A DNA stretch of 64,000 nucleotides from Mycobacterium sp. DL (GCF_039729195.1 NZ_CP155796.1:5394001-5458000), one strand, 5' to 3'. Shown: positions 25,687 through 35,361, counted from the stretch's first letter. Notes: a model not told the origin generated them from the sequence alone. Numbers and translations are program-made.

Positions 25687-26349
25687 TCAGGTTGTCCTGC
25701 TTCGGTATCCGTTGATCAGCGTCGTGATGTCGGCGGTCACCACCTCGGCGAACGAGCGCGTCCCGAACGCCCCGGCGGCCCACTGCCGGGCACCCTCACT
25801 GACCAGGGTGCGAGCCAGATAGGCCAGGTGCGCGGTGTCCTCATCGGTCAGGGCGGCGGGGAGCTTGCCGTCGAGCTTGGCTCGGGTGAACAGCGCGCTG
25901 AACATGTCCGCATCGACCTCGCGGGCCGAATCCTCGGTGATGATGCGGTGCTCATGACGGTAACCCTCGAGAATGGCCTCGATCACCAGCTCGCGCGGGT
26001 TGCGCACCATGGACCGCTCGAGCGTGGTCAGCGCCGCGGCCACGACCTCGCGGATCTCGTACGGCCCGTCGATGAGCCGGCGGATCGTCTCCTGCGCCGA
26101 ACGGGTGGACATCACGCCGATCTCGAAGAGCACGTCCTCCTTGCGCGGGAAGTAGAAGTAGAACAGCGCTTTCGAGACCCCGGCGGCGGTGCAGATGTCG
26201 GCGACGGTGGTGGTGGCATAACCCCGGGTGCGCCACAGGGCCATCGCGGCCTGCACGAGCGCCCGCTTGGTCTCGTGGGAACGGGCCCGTTGGAACGATG
26301 CGCGACGCTGACCACGGTCAGCATCGGTCGCGTCGGCCCTGGGTGGCAT
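25687..26349 (-). CDS. TetR-family transcriptional regulator
   Basis: A 220-residue TetR regulator. The helix-turn-helix covers residues 31-72 (ALWRTRGYATTTVADICTAA, then GVSKALFYFYFPRKEDVLF). It is the first gene of an apparent operon with the FadE, kinase and dehydrogenase genes and probably autoregulates. The 26350-26501 gap upstream is AT-richer than its surroundings, but I see no convincing palindrome in it. Confidence 0.9.
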   Translation of the reverse strand: MPPRADATDADRGQRRASFQRARSHETKRALVQAAMALWRTRGYATTTVADICTAAGVSKALFYFYFPRKEDVLFEIGVMSTRSAQETIRRLIDGPYEIREVVAAALTTLERSMVRNPRELVIEAILEGYRHEHRIITEDSAREVDADMFSALFTRAKLDGKLPAALTDEDTAHLAYLARTLVSEGARQWAAGAFGTRSFAEVVTADITTLINGYRSRTT

Positions 26350-26501
26350 TGATGCAATCTAGCAGTCTGATTCACCAGAAGAAATAGCTGACCGATGTCT
26401 AACTAAATAATCGGCGTAATCCGGTGCCCAGCCGGCGTCGACCTTGTAGCCTGCGACGAGGCGTGCTGTGCCACGCCGAGATCCCCCCGAGGAGGCCGAT
26501 C

Positions 26502-26954
26502 GTGCCGAGCCAGCTCCACCACGTCGTGATGCGCAGCCATTCGGCGGCGACGTTCATCGGCTTCCTCACCGACGTGGTGGGTATGAGCGTCCAATATCAG
26601 CTACGCGTGCCGGGCGCCGTGCTCGAAGCCACCCTGGGATGGCCGCCCTCCGACGGCGCCGACGTGACGATTCTGGGCAGTGGCGAGGCCGGCTTGATCG
26701 AGGTGCTCGACGTCCCGGAGCATCTGCGTGACGTCGCGCCCGAAGGGTTGGCCGCGCTGTCGTTCCTGACCGAGGAGTTGACCCGCAACTACGAAGCCGC
26801 GCAGGCGTATGCCAGCGACGTGACACTGTTCGACGCGGGCGTGCCCGGTGTCGACCTGTTCTTCTGCACCGTGGGCGGGGTGCCGATCGAGTTCATGGGT
26901 GGCTTCGCCGCCGACCGGGCAGAGCCTCCCGCGTCACCACCTCGTGCCGAGTGA
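26502..26954 (+). CDS. VOC/glyoxalase-like small protein
   Basis: A 150-residue protein starting at GTG 26502, six bases after GAGGAGG. The opening PSQLHHVVMRSHSAATFIGF, then LTDVVGMSV, is the usual beta-alpha start of a vicinal-oxygen-chelate domain, and a second half-repeat ends in FFCTVGGVPIEFMGGF with the E near the C-terminus. VOC proteins are metal-dependent dioxygenases, isomerases or epimerases; the reaction here is unknown. The 3' end overlaps the converging LLM gene by 21 bases. Confidence 0.7.
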   Translation: MPSQLHHVVMRSHSAATFIGFLTDVVGMSVQYQLRVPGAVLEATLGWPPSDGADVTILGSGEAGLIEVLDVPEHLRDVAPEGLAALSFLTEELTRNYEAAQAYASDVTLFDAGVPGVDLFFCTVGGVPIEFMGGFAADRAEPPASPPRAE

Positions 26955-27890
26955 CGCCAGGAATTCCTGCGTGCGGCGACGGGAGGACACCCGCGCGGTG
27001 ACGTCGGTCCCGAGCGGGACGACCCGTGCGGCCAGATCGGTGACGCCGGCGTCACGATAGCGGCGCAGTCGCGCCAGGACGGCGGCTTCGTCCCCCACGG
27101 CCATCGTGTCGCCGACATCCCCGGCATCGCCGTGTTCGAGAAGCCGAACGTAGTTGGGGGAGAAGTGCGCATGCCCGAGCACCTCGCTGGCATGGGTCCG
27201 TGCGGAGCGCACATCGGCCAGTGAACACAACGCGACCGGCACTCCCGCGACGATCCGGGGTGCGGGCCGGCCTGCGGCGCGCGCCGCCGAACAGATCCTG
27301 GGCACGACGTGCTCACCGACTGCACGCTCGTCGGCCATCCACAGGATCGTGCCGTCGGTCCGCTCGCCCGCGATCCGCAGCATCGTGGGTCCCAGCGCCG
27401 CGAGCAGGACCGGCGGCCCGGCGCCGTCGGTGACGTCCACCGCACTGTGCACGCTGCACGCGTCGTTGTCCACGTCGACCCGGCCGGCGCCGCGGAACGC
27501 CGACGCGAGCACATCGAGACGATCACGCAGCTGGTGCGCGGGACGGTCGTACGGAATGCCCAACTGACCGTTGATGATCCAGTCGTGGGATACGCCGAGG
27601 CCGAGTGTGAACCGGCCGCCGCACGCGAGTGACGTCGTGAGTGCCTGCTGCGCCAGGATCATGGGATGGCGGGTCTGGACGGGAACCACCGCGGTGCCGA
27701 GTTCGATCGTCGTCGTGGCCTGTCCCAGCAGCGCCAGCGCTGTCATCGCGTCGAGATAACCGGGCACCTGGGGGAACCAGAACGAACTGAACCCGGCGGC
27801 TTCGGCGGCGGCGCCGTCGGTCAGCAGTCCGGACAGTCGATCGTCGCGCGGCCGTTCCCTGTCGGAACCGACCATCAGCCCGATACGCAT
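26934..27890 (-). CDS. LLM-class flavin-dependent oxidoreductase (probably F420)
   Basis: A 318-residue luciferase-like TIM-barrel protein. Family features are the start MRIGLMVGSD, the AAGFSSFWFPQVPG segment, IELGTAVVPVQTRHPMILAQ and RFTLGLGVSHDWII. Actinobacterial members of this group mostly use F420 rather than FMN. The start ATG 27890 has AAGGAGC upstream. It could reduce or oxidise a pathway intermediate; the substrate is not evident. Confidence 0.88.
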   Translation of the reverse strand: MRIGLMVGSDRERPRDDRLSGLLTDGAAAEAAGFSSFWFPQVPGYLDAMTALALLGQATTTIELGTAVVPVQTRHPMILAQQALTTSLACGGRFTLGLGVSHDWIINGQLGIPYDRPAHQLRDRLDVLASAFRGAGRVDVDNDACSVHSAVDVTDGAGPPVLLAALGPTMLRIAGERTDGTILWMADERAVGEHVVPRICSAARAAGRPAPRIVAGVPVALCSLADVRSARTHASEVLGHAHFSPNYVRLLEHGDAGDVGDTMAVGDEAAVLARLRRYRDAGVTDLAARVVPLGTDVTARVSSRRRTQEFLASLGTRW

Positions 27891-27915
27891 GGCGCTCCTT
27901 CGTCACGGCACATGG

Positions 27916-28671
27916 TCACGGCACATGGAGATCCCACTCGTGCGGCACGACGGGATGGAACGGGGCGGCGAAGAGCGGTTCGACCCCGCCCTCGCTCCAG
28001 CGCTTGTCGAGTACCGGGCGCAGCCGTTCGGCGGTCTCCACCGGATCGTCGTCCAGGAAACAGTACGAAACCGTCTGTCCCGCCGGTGCGCTCGCCAGAC
28101 GCGCCTCGACCGGCAGCGACGTCGCCGACCACACCCCGGCGACGCCGTCGACGTCGATCAGATCCGTTGGCGGCGATGTGGCCGATTCGAGTAGCAGGTA
28201 CACCCCCCGCACCGGCCACCACGGCAGCACGTCGGAACCGACCTTGATGCGCGGTGCCGCCGCTTTTGCGCCGACGGCGTAGACGCCGCGTTCCACCGGC
28301 GGCAGCAGCGGCAGCTTGCGGCCCGCGTCGCCCAGAGCCTTGGACAGGGCCAGGAACGGCTCCATGCCGGCGGGATCGGTGAAGAAGTAGGTCATCACGT
28401 GGTCGATCTCGTCGTAGCGGTCACGACTGCATGCACGCACCGACCGACACGCCGGACTCGACACCAGCCGCAGAGACGCCCGCACCGCGGAAAGCCGGTG
28501 CTGCTCCGGGCGGTGGTCGAGGGTGTGCCAGCGCAGGTAATCGGCATCGGCACCCTCGGGGTGGCGCCGTGCCATGGACACGAACAGCGTCGTGATGTCC
28601 CCGCTGCCTTCGGCCAGCACATCGGCCGTGTCGTCGGAGGGTGTGCCGGGTAGCAGCATCTCGGGTCCCAT
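27916..28671 (-). CDS. Conserved hypothetical protein, possibly EthD/dimeric alpha-beta barrel type
   Basis: A 251-residue soluble protein with ADYLRWHTLDHRPEQHRL near residue 40 and IDHVMTYFFTDPAGMEPFLA near 92, patterns reminiscent of EthD-like dimeric alpha/beta-barrel proteins. A second half (TVSYCFLDDDPVETAERLRP) may be another such repeat. ATG 28671 overlaps the preceding epimerase stop (TGATG), so the two are coupled. The function is unknown. Confidence 0.55.
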   Translation of the reverse strand: MGPEMLLPGTPSDDTADVLAEGSGDITTLFVSMARRHPEGADADYLRWHTLDHRPEQHRLSAVRASLRLVSSPACRSVRACSRDRYDEIDHVMTYFFTDPAGMEPFLALSKALGDAGRKLPLLPPVERGVYAVGAKAAAPRIKVGSDVLPWWPVRGVYLLLESATSPPTDLIDVDGVAGVWSATSLPVEARLASAPAGQTVSYCFLDDDPVETAERLRPVLDKRWSEGGVEPLFAAPFHPVVPHEWDLHVP

Positions 28672-29579
28672 CAGTCGGCCGTGGCGTGCAGCAGCTCGGG
28701 GTGCCGCGCCTCGATCATCCGCCGGAACCCCTCGCGCCAAGAGACCTTTGTTCGGCCCAGTACCTCGTGCATGTAGGTGACGTCGGGCCACAACGGGGTG
28801 TGCGCGTCGCCGGTGTATTCGAATATCGGCTCGACACCCACCAGCTCACCCATGAACGCGCAGTACTCCTCGACGCTGACCGTCTCGCTGCCCGCCCAGT
28901 TCACCACGACGGGAGGGCTGGCCGCGACCTCCATGGCCCGCACGCCGAGATCGACGTAGTCGTCCTCATAGATCGGGTTGTAGTTGTTGGGTTTGTCGGG
29001 GTGTAGCCGAATCGGCTTTCCCGCCAGCATCATCGCCAACCGGTCCGCGGGGGCACCGCCCTGCGGGCCGTAGGTGGAACAGATCCGGATGATGGTCAAC
29101 GGGATGTCGTACTGCTTGGCGACCCACGTGCAGACCGCCTCCGCGGCGATCTTGGAGAAGCTGTAGTTGGCGCGCAGCGGCACGCCGGGCGGGTCGGATT
29201 CCCGCAGGGGGCGCCCGCTCTGATAGCCGTAGACCGAACCGGTGGAACAGAACACGAATCCTTTGGCGGTGCGGCAGTGGTAGAGCAGGTCACCGGACTT
29301 CTGCGCGTTGGTGTCGACGCAGTGGGCCCACTCGCCGCCGCCGGTGTCCACCGCGGCGTGGAACACGTAGGTGAAGTCCGAAGGGAGGACGGAGAAGTCG
29401 CCGGCACTCACGTCCAGCGCGACCGGGATGATGCCGGCGTCGGTCAGCTTGTCCCGGTCGGCGGGTTCTCTGAGGCGAGCGGCACCCCACACCTCGTTGT
29501 TCTTCGCGAGCGCGCGTGCGAGGGGAAAGGCGATCTTGCCGGTGGCGCCGGTGATGAGGATCTTCTCTGCGTCGAGCAT
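28671..29579 (-). CDS. NAD-dependent epimerase/dehydratase (extended SDR)
   Basis: A 302-residue extended SDR. It has the TGATGKIA cofactor motif at residues 10-17, the STGSVYGYQSG segment and the catalytic YSFSK. Such proteins act on nucleotide sugars or as 3-beta-hydroxysteroid-dehydrogenase/epimerase-like enzymes; no sugar gene is near, so a catabolic substrate is more likely. It is divergent from the FadE at 29637 across 57 bp that carry an AAGTACTTGAT element. Confidence 0.87.
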   Translation of the reverse strand: MLDAEKILITGATGKIAFPLARALAKNNEVWGAARLREPADRDKLTDAGIIPVALDVSAGDFSVLPSDFTYVFHAAVDTGGGEWAHCVDTNAQKSGDLLYHCRTAKGFVFCSTGSVYGYQSGRPLRESDPPGVPLRANYSFSKIAAEAVCTWVAKQYDIPLTIIRICSTYGPQGGAPADRLAMMLAGKPIRLHPDKPNNYNPIYEDDYVDLGVRAMEVAASPPVVVNWAGSETVSVEEYCAFMGELVGVEPIFEYTGDAHTPLWPDVTYMHEVLGRTKVSWREGFRRMIEARHPELLHATAD

Positions 29580-29610
29580 CCGTTCAGTCTTAGCGCATCG
29601 AACACAAAAT

Positions 29611-29627
29611 GTTAAGTACTTGATAAC
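29611..29627. promoter_or_regulatory. CAAGTACTTG-like operator between divergent genes
   Basis: GTTAAGTACTTGATAAC holds AAGTACTTGAT, identical to the corresponding part of the two operators at 43849-43878, in a 57-bp divergent promoter. The core is a near-palindrome (TTAAGTACTTGATAA). Both flanking genes start within about 30 bases, so a bound protein would affect both. Confidence 0.6.
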
Positions 29628-29636
29628 CTGGGCTGC

Positions 29637-30815
29637 GTGCAGCTGACGTTCGACGCCGACGTCGAGGCCTTCCGTGCGGAATACACGCAGTTCCTCGACG
29701 ACCACCTGCCCGCGGAAGCGGAGGCGGCGGGCGAAGCGTCCCGGTCGACATCGCACGTGCCGGAGTGGGCACGGCGCTGGCAGCAGGTGCAGTTCGACCA
29801 CGGCTGGCTGCTGCCGGGAAACCCGCCCGAGTTCGGCGGACGCAACGCCGGCATCCTGGAGCAATTCGTCCACCGCGAGGAATTGTCGCGCCGTCGCATC
29901 TACCACGCGTTCAACCCGCAGGGCGTCGGCATCATCGCCGCTTCGCTGCTGTCGTTCGGCACCGAGGAGCAGAAGCGCAACTGGGCGGTCCCGATTCTCC
30001 GCGCCGAGATGACCGCCTCGCTCGGCATGAGCGAACCGGGCGCGGGTTCGGACCTGGCCGGTCTGCGCACCACGGCGACGGTCGACGACGAAGGCTTCGT
30101 CGTCAACGGCCAGAAGGTGTGGACCTCGGGAGCCCACGACGCCGACGTGATCCTCGCCTTCGTCAGAACCGACCCGAAGGCGCCCAGGCACAAGGGAATC
30201 AGCGCGTTACTCATCCCGACCGAGAGCGCGGGTGTGACGTGCCGGCCGTTCGCCTCGGTGCACGACCGCGACGGCCTGGACTTCAACGAGGTGTTCTTCA
30301 GCGACGTTCGCGTCCCCGCCGAAAATCTGGTGGGACCGCTCCACGAAGGGTGGCGCGTGGCCAATGGCTCCCTGGGCCACGAACGGACGCTGATGTGGAT
30401 GTCGTTCGCCACTCGGCTGGAACAACTGCTCGAGGACTTCCGGCCCGTCGGTGCGGTGAACCGCGACCGCTACGCCAGCAGCGTCATGGACTACCAGGCG
30501 CTGCGGCTGCTCGGTTCGGCGGCTCTCGGACAGGCTGCGCGGGGGGAGCGCGACGTCCCCGCCGTCTCGGTGCTCAAGGTGCTCGGCTCCGAGGCCGAGC
30601 AGAACGCGATGCGACATGCGCTCGACGCGGCGGGTGCCGACGGACTGCTCGACCCGGCGCTGACGGCCCGGTACAACCCCTATGCGCCGGCCATTTTCAC
30701 TGCCGGTCGGTTCGCGCGTTACATCAGCACCTACGCGGGCACCATTGCCGGCGGCACCTCGGAGATCCAGCGCAACATCATCGCCCAGCGCGTGCTGGGC
30801 CTGCCTGCGCGCTGA
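29637..30815 (+). CDS. Acyl-CoA dehydrogenase (FadE-type)
   Basis: A 392-residue acyl-CoA dehydrogenase starting at GTG 29637 with no visible leader. Motifs are SLGMSEPGAGSDLAGLRTTA, VNGQKVWTSGAHDAD and the terminal YAGTIAGGTSEIQRNIIAQR, then VLGLPAR. The last motif is typical of the mycobacterial steroid-associated FadE group. It is transcribed away from the epimerase gene and followed by a hydrolase gene. Confidence 0.94.
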   Translation: MQLTFDADVEAFRAEYTQFLDDHLPAEAEAAGEASRSTSHVPEWARRWQQVQFDHGWLLPGNPPEFGGRNAGILEQFVHREELSRRRIYHAFNPQGVGIIAASLLSFGTEEQKRNWAVPILRAEMTASLGMSEPGAGSDLAGLRTTATVDDEGFVVNGQKVWTSGAHDADVILAFVRTDPKAPRHKGISALLIPTESAGVTCRPFASVHDRDGLDFNEVFFSDVRVPAENLVGPLHEGWRVANGSLGHERTLMWMSFATRLEQLLEDFRPVGAVNRDRYASSVMDYQALRLLGSAALGQAARGERDVPAVSVLKVLGSEAEQNAMRHALDAAGADGLLDPALTARYNPYAPAIFTAGRFARYISTYAGTIAGGTSEIQRNIIAQRVLGLPAR

Positions 30816-30839
30816 TGTCGATCGTGGGAGCATCGTGAC

Positions 30840-31589
30840 GTGACTGTGGTTCTCGTGCACGGTAATCCGGAGACCGACGCCGTCTGGGGCCCGCTGTTCG
30901 ACGCTCTCGGACGTACCGATGTGGTGTTGTTGTCCCCGCCGGGATTCGGTGCCCCGCTCCCCAGCGGATTCTCGGCGACCTTTCTCGCGTACCGTGACTG
31001 GCTCGTCGGCGAGTTGGAGAGGTTCGATCAACCCGTCGACCTCGTCGGACACGACTGGGGTGGTTGCCATGTGGTGAACGCGGTGATGCATCGACCGGAC
31101 CTCGTGCGTAGCTGGGCCAGTGACGTCGTCGGTTTGTTCGACCGAGATTACGTGTGGCACGACATGGCCCAGGGGTTTCAGACCCCGGAGACCGGCGAGC
31201 AGTTGGTCGCGATGATGCAGGACGGGTCGGTGCAGGATCGGGCGCAACAGCTGGTGGCGTTCGGCATTCCCGCCGATGTCGCGACTTCGTTTGCCGCAGC
31301 ACAGGGTCCGGAGATGGGCCAAGCGGTGTTGGCGCTGTACCGCTCGGCTCGCCAACCGGCCCTGGCCGATGCCGGGAAGGCGCTCGGGGACGCCGCCGCC
31401 CGACCGGGACTCTCGCTGCTGGCCACCGAGGACCCTTTTGTCGGGACCGAGGAGATGCGGCGTCGGGCCGCCGACCGAGCCGGTGCGCGGACCGAAGTGC
31501 TCGACGGGTTGGGACACTGGTGGATGGTGGAGGCTCCCGCCGCGGGCGCCGCGATCCTGGCTCGGTTCTGGGAGTCGCCCGACCGATGA
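30840..31589 (+). CDS. Alpha/beta hydrolase (epoxide hydrolase/dehalogenase-like nucleophile)
   Basis: A 249-residue alpha/beta hydrolase starting at GTG 30840. The HG oxyanion motif is VLVHGNPE (residues 4-11). The nucleophile elbow is GHDWGG, with aspartate rather than serine, as in epoxide hydrolases and haloalkane dehalogenases; the histidine is in GLGHWW near the end. It could open an epoxide formed by one of the oxygenases. It follows the FadE gene in the same direction. Confidence 0.87.
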   Translation: MTVVLVHGNPETDAVWGPLFDALGRTDVVLLSPPGFGAPLPSGFSATFLAYRDWLVGELERFDQPVDLVGHDWGGCHVVNAVMHRPDLVRSWASDVVGLFDRDYVWHDMAQGFQTPETGEQLVAMMQDGSVQDRAQQLVAFGIPADVATSFAAAQGPEMGQAVLALYRSARQPALADAGKALGDAAARPGLSLLATEDPFVGTEEMRRRAADRAGARTEVLDGLGHWWMVEAPAAGAAILARFWESPDR

Positions 31590-31604
31590 CGCTGCGCCGT
31601 CGGA

Positions 31605-33308
31605 TCACACCCGCGTTGGCTTCGGGGCCGCGAGCTCGGCGAGTGCTGACATGAACAACTCGTCCATCTGAGGGCTCAGGTCGCTCAGGACGGGGGCGCT
31701 GGCGAAGCTGGCGGAGCCGAAGACTCGTTCGAGCACATCGGTCTCCGTAGAGGCGCCGATGGAAAGGCAGAGGCACGCAACACCTTCCGATCGGAGCTCC
31801 TCGAGTGCTTTATGGGCGTCGGCCTCCGCATAGCGGCCTTCGTAACCGTCGTCGTAGGGGAAGCCGTCTGAAAGGACCAACAAAAGCCGATTCGGTGTGC
31901 CCGCGTTGTTCTTGAGGACTTCGCCCGCGCCGCGGATCCCGGCACCGAGGCGCGTGTAGCTCGCTGGTTCGAGCTGGTTGAGCCGAGCCCGTCCGACGGC
32001 GCCGAAACTCTGGTCGAACGTCTTGATCGCCGGCAGGTGCACCGCGTGGCGGCCTTGAGATCGAAAGGCGTAGACGGCGACCCGGTCGCCCAGCTCTTCA
32101 AGCGTGACGGCCAAGGTGGCGGCTGCCCGCCGTTGGTGGTCGTGCACCGCGAGGCCGTCGGAGTCGGCGTCGACCGCGGACCCGGACGCGTCGATCAGAA
32201 TGAGAACACCGAGATTGCGGGAGAGTTTGCGACGCTCCAGGTAGACGTGCTCGGATGTGGAGAAGCCGGATTGCAGATCGACGAACAGATCGATGAGCGC
32301 CTCGATGTCGACGTCGTCGCCGTCGGCGCGGGCGCGCAGAACCTTCGGTCCCAGTCCGACGCGAGCCAGGCGGCGCCGCAGCACGTCGTCGTGAGCGACG
32401 CCGGCATCGGAGACGTCGGCGTCGACGGTCAACGGGAAGTCGACGACGCGACACCAGTCAGGCTTGTACCGGCCGTTGAAGACGTCCCACTCCGGGTACA
32501 GCGCGCCGCCGAAACCCAGTGCAGCACCAGGTTTCCCGTCGTCGGTGAATTGAATCCGGGTGGGCAGGGGTCGGGCGTCGGGGCCGATCTCGCGGACCCG
32601 CCGGGTGGAGCGGACGGTCATCTCTGCGCCCGCGGCGCCTTCTCCGGGGGAACGTTTACCGCCGAACATCTTGCGCATGTAGTCCGACATCGACTGGTTG
32701 TTGAAGATGGGGCTTTCGAACAACTTGAGGATCTTGCTGTCGCCGGCCTTGCCGCCGTCTTCGTCGTCGTCTTCGTCGCCCTCTTCCGACTCCGGCATGT
32801 CGATTGGATCGAACTGCAACTTGAGGTCTTTGTTGGTGGCCTTGCCTCCCGGGCCCGCCGGCGCCGCCAGCAACCGGGAGGCTTTGATGGCACCGAACCA
32901 CTGCGGCGGATCGGCAACCGTGGCGCGGCTCCTGGCCACCTCCAGTGACTCGTCGGCAGTCGCAGTGCTGGGTGCTCCGTCACCGAGAAGTCCGACATCG
33001 AGCGGGATCTGCCCCGCGAGTTCGGTGAGGACTCGCTGACCTTCGAGCGCCAGGTAGCGGCGGGCCAATGTGGCTCGCGCCCGTAACCCCTTGACCAACC
33101 GCGGGTCCAGACTTCCCGCTCCGAGAAGTGCGGCCTGAACCAGCATTTCACGGCGCTGCTGCTCGATCGCACCGCCGGCGGAGACGAAGATGAATTGGCC
33201 GTTCGTGTGCGCAGGCTGACCCGCTGGTGCCTCCATGACTTCGACGGACCTGCCGGCGATATAGGTGGCGAGGAACCGGAACCGGTCCGGGTTCGAATTC
33301 CCGGTCAC
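31605..33308 (-). CDS. VWA-domain protein, CbbO/NorD-type partner of MoxR ATPase
   Basis: A 567-residue protein with a C-terminal von Willebrand A domain. The MIDAS motif DASGS is at 373-377, followed by the TRLGAGIRGAGEVL loop and LLLVLSDGFPYDDGY. An acidic stretch of Glu and Asp at 173-184 separates it from the N-terminal region. VWA proteins paired with MoxR ATPases (NorQ-NorD, CbbQ-CbbO) act as activases or metal-cofactor insertion chaperones. It overlaps the ATPase gene by four bases. The target here is unknown; the AveC-like protein and the oxygenases are candidates. Confidence 0.88.
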   Translation of the reverse strand: MTGNSNPDRFRFLATYIAGRSVEVMEAPAGQPAHTNGQFIFVSAGGAIEQQRREMLVQAALLGAGSLDPRLVKGLRARATLARRYLALEGQRVLTELAGQIPLDVGLLGDGAPSTATADESLEVARSRATVADPPQWFGAIKASRLLAAPAGPGGKATNKDLKLQFDPIDMPESEEGDEDDDEDGGKAGDSKILKLFESPIFNNQSMSDYMRKMFGGKRSPGEGAAGAEMTVRSTRRVREIGPDARPLPTRIQFTDDGKPGAALGFGGALYPEWDVFNGRYKPDWCRVVDFPLTVDADVSDAGVAHDDVLRRRLARVGLGPKVLRARADGDDVDIEALIDLFVDLQSGFSTSEHVYLERRKLSRNLGVLILIDASGSAVDADSDGLAVHDHQRRAAATLAVTLEELGDRVAVYAFRSQGRHAVHLPAIKTFDQSFGAVGRARLNQLEPASYTRLGAGIRGAGEVLKNNAGTPNRLLLVLSDGFPYDDGYEGRYAEADAHKALEELRSEGVACLCLSIGASTETDVLERVFGSASFASAPVLSDLSPQMDELFMSALAELAAPKPTRV

Positions 33309-34123
33309 GTCTTCGGCAGTACCGTGTCGACGAGTTCATCGAGGGCGCGGATGACATCGGCGTCGTCGGAGAGCACCTGGACCACGGCGGCATGAACAGC
33401 GCTGCGCAGGTTCAGCCCTTCCGCGGCCAGGCCGCCGGCGAGGATCAACATGCGGGTGGACGACACTTCGCGCAACGGTGAGCCGTCGAGATTCCGAATG
33501 GCGTACGCCAGTTTGACAAGCGATCGTGCCGTCTCGATGTCGATTCCCGCCTCATAGGCAACCACCTCGGTCTCGACCTCGGCGGAGGGATAGCCCAGCT
33601 CGATGGCGATGAAGCGCTGACGCGTCGACTCCTTGAGATTCTTCAGCACGCTCTGGTAGCCGGGGTTGTAAGAGATCACCAGCTGAAAGCCGGGCGCGGC
33701 CTGCAGTGTGGTTCCGAGCCGGTCGACAGGGAGCTCGCGGCGGTGATCGGCGAGTGGATGGATGACCACCGTGGTGTCCTGGCGTGCCTCCACCACTTCG
33801 TCGAGGTAGAAGATGGCGCCCTCACGCACCGCGCGGGTCAACGGTCCGTCCACCCAGACCGTCTCACCGCCCTTCAACAGGAACCGTCCGACCAGATCCG
33901 CCGAAGTCATGTCCTCGTGGCCCGCGACGGTGATCAGCTCCCGGCCCAGCTGGTGTGCCATCGCCTCCACGAATCGGGTTTTCCCGCATCCCGTAGGACC
34001 TTTCAACAGCACGGGCAGGCCCCTGCGGGCCGCCGCTCGGAAGACGTCCACCTCGTCGCCCACCGCACGGTAGAACGGCGCGTTCGAAACGGGGGCGACC
34101 ACCGCAGAAGTGCTGTTCAGCAT
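33305..34123 (-). CDS. MoxR-type AAA+ ATPase (NorQ/CbbQ-like)
   Basis: A 272-residue AAA+ ATPase with Walker A GPTGCGKT (42-49), Walker B IFYLDE (104-109), the sensor-1 region LVISYNPGYQ and the STRQRF arginine region. The size and the downstream VWA partner identify the NorQ/CbbQ subgroup of remodelling ATPases. The start codon follows the AveC-like stop with no gap (TAGATG), so the three genes form one operon (35287-31605). Confidence 0.92.
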   Translation of the reverse strand: MLNSTSAVVAPVSNAPFYRAVGDEVDVFRAAARRGLPVLLKGPTGCGKTRFVEAMAHQLGRELITVAGHEDMTSADLVGRFLLKGGETVWVDGPLTRAVREGAIFYLDEVVEARQDTTVVIHPLADHRRELPVDRLGTTLQAAPGFQLVISYNPGYQSVLKNLKESTRQRFIAIELGYPSAEVETEVVAYEAGIDIETARSLVKLAYAIRNLDGSPLREVSSTRMLILAGGLAAEGLNLRSAVHAAVVQVLSDDADVIRALDELVDTVLPKT

Positions 34124-35287
34124 CTATTCTCCTCGCTCGAGCGGAACGTTCTTGGGGAGTTCGACGCCCTCGGGGAGGACGAGCTCACCATCGTGGTTGA
34201 TGTATCCGGAGTTGGTGAGGGGCATCGGCAGCGACGGGTCGGGGCACGGTCTGTCGGTGTCTTCACCGCAGATGCCCATCAAGAAGTACGAGCGCTTGAG
34301 GATGTCCTCCGGCCACGGGTCCTGGTGCATGGCGAAGAACTGTGCCGGGATGTTGTAGAAGACGAAGAAGAAGGTGCTGCACGCGGCGAAGATCGCGAGG
34401 AACCGGGTGAACTGCTGTTTGACCTGACCGCCTCGCACCTGGTCGAGCCCGCGCTCGACGAACGTCCGGCCCCGGTCGTCGGTGAAGTACCGCATGCAAC
34501 ACAGGCCCGCCTGGACACCGCCCCACATGAGCCCCTCGTAGAGCGGCCACTGGTAGTAGGTGCCGGCATTGACCGAGAGAGCCTGGATGGCACCGGGATA
34601 GGTGAACAGACCCATCGGCATCAGGAAAAGGCCTTCGATGACGAAGTCGAAGAAGAAGGTCCAGGCGATCACGACGCCGATCAGCCCGAAGGTGTTGATG
34701 TTGGGAAACCGCCTCTTGGCCAACCGCATCACCGCGCAGCCCAGGATGGTGCACAGCAGGACGAAGAAGTAACCCGGCGCGTTCATCAGTACCGGTTCGG
34801 CCATCATGGCGCCCGGTTCTCCGTAAGACACCCACCCCGGGATGTCCTGGACCCACGAGCCCATGTTCCACATCCAGGTGTTGTACGTGCTCCAGGTGCT
34901 GAAGTAGTTCAGCAGCGGATCCTGGAACCACAGCAGGCCGCACGACACGAACAGCATGCCGTCCAACGTGATTCGCCGTTCCCGACGCCACGGCCGAATG
35001 AGGAACCACCAGACGGCGACGGGAAAGCCGACCACGATCACGGCTGTCCAGGTGAACAGGATCGCCTTCATGAAGGTCGGTGGGTCGGTCGGGCCCGCGG
35101 GCACCCGCTCGAAGTGCGGGCCGGTGACCCATTTGCCCCACACGAAAAGCTGGAAGGCGAGAATGACGCCGCCGACCGTGGCCCAGACTCTCACCGGCGT
35201 GATCTTCTTCTGCGGCTGCGCACCGAGTGTTGCGTCGCTGAGCGACTCGGTGAGTACGGGTTTCTTGCTACTCGACAGGTCGCTCAC
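34124..35287 (-). CDS. AveC-like multi-pass membrane protein, copy 1
   Basis: A 387-residue integral membrane protein starting at GTG 35287. After a polar N-terminus of about 35 residues it has roughly seven hydrophobic segments (for example VWATVGGVILAFQLFVWG and FMKAILFTWTAVIVVGFPVA) separated by conserved polar stretches such as RRITLDGMLF, FQDPLLNYFSTWSTYN and YYQWPLYEGLMWGG. This is the pattern of the spirocyclase AveC-like family; AveC itself carries out spiroketal formation and dehydration in avermectin synthesis. A close second copy lies at 36028-37197. The role in a catabolic island is unknown. Confidence 0.82.
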   Translation of the reverse strand: MSDLSSSKKPVLTESLSDATLGAQPQKKITPVRVWATVGGVILAFQLFVWGKWVTGPHFERVPAGPTDPPTFMKAILFTWTAVIVVGFPVAVWWFLIRPWRRERRITLDGMLFVSCGLLWFQDPLLNYFSTWSTYNTWMWNMGSWVQDIPGWVSYGEPGAMMAEPVLMNAPGYFFVLLCTILGCAVMRLAKRRFPNINTFGLIGVVIAWTFFFDFVIEGLFLMPMGLFTYPGAIQALSVNAGTYYQWPLYEGLMWGGVQAGLCCMRYFTDDRGRTFVERGLDQVRGGQVKQQFTRFLAIFAACSTFFFVFYNIPAQFFAMHQDPWPEDILKRSYFLMGICGEDTDRPCPDPSLPMPLTNSGYINHDGELVLPEGVELPKNVPLERGE

Positions 35288-35361
35288 GACACCGTCTCCT
35301 CTGCACTTGTTGATCCCATGGACCTCAGAGCTCCTCCCGAAGTGGCCGATGCGTCGAAAAT

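Noticed and set aside
26350..26501. AT-richer gap upstream of the TetR at 25687, checked for a palindromic operator
   Set aside because: Only scattered short matches (for example CTG...CAG) were found; none is convincing.
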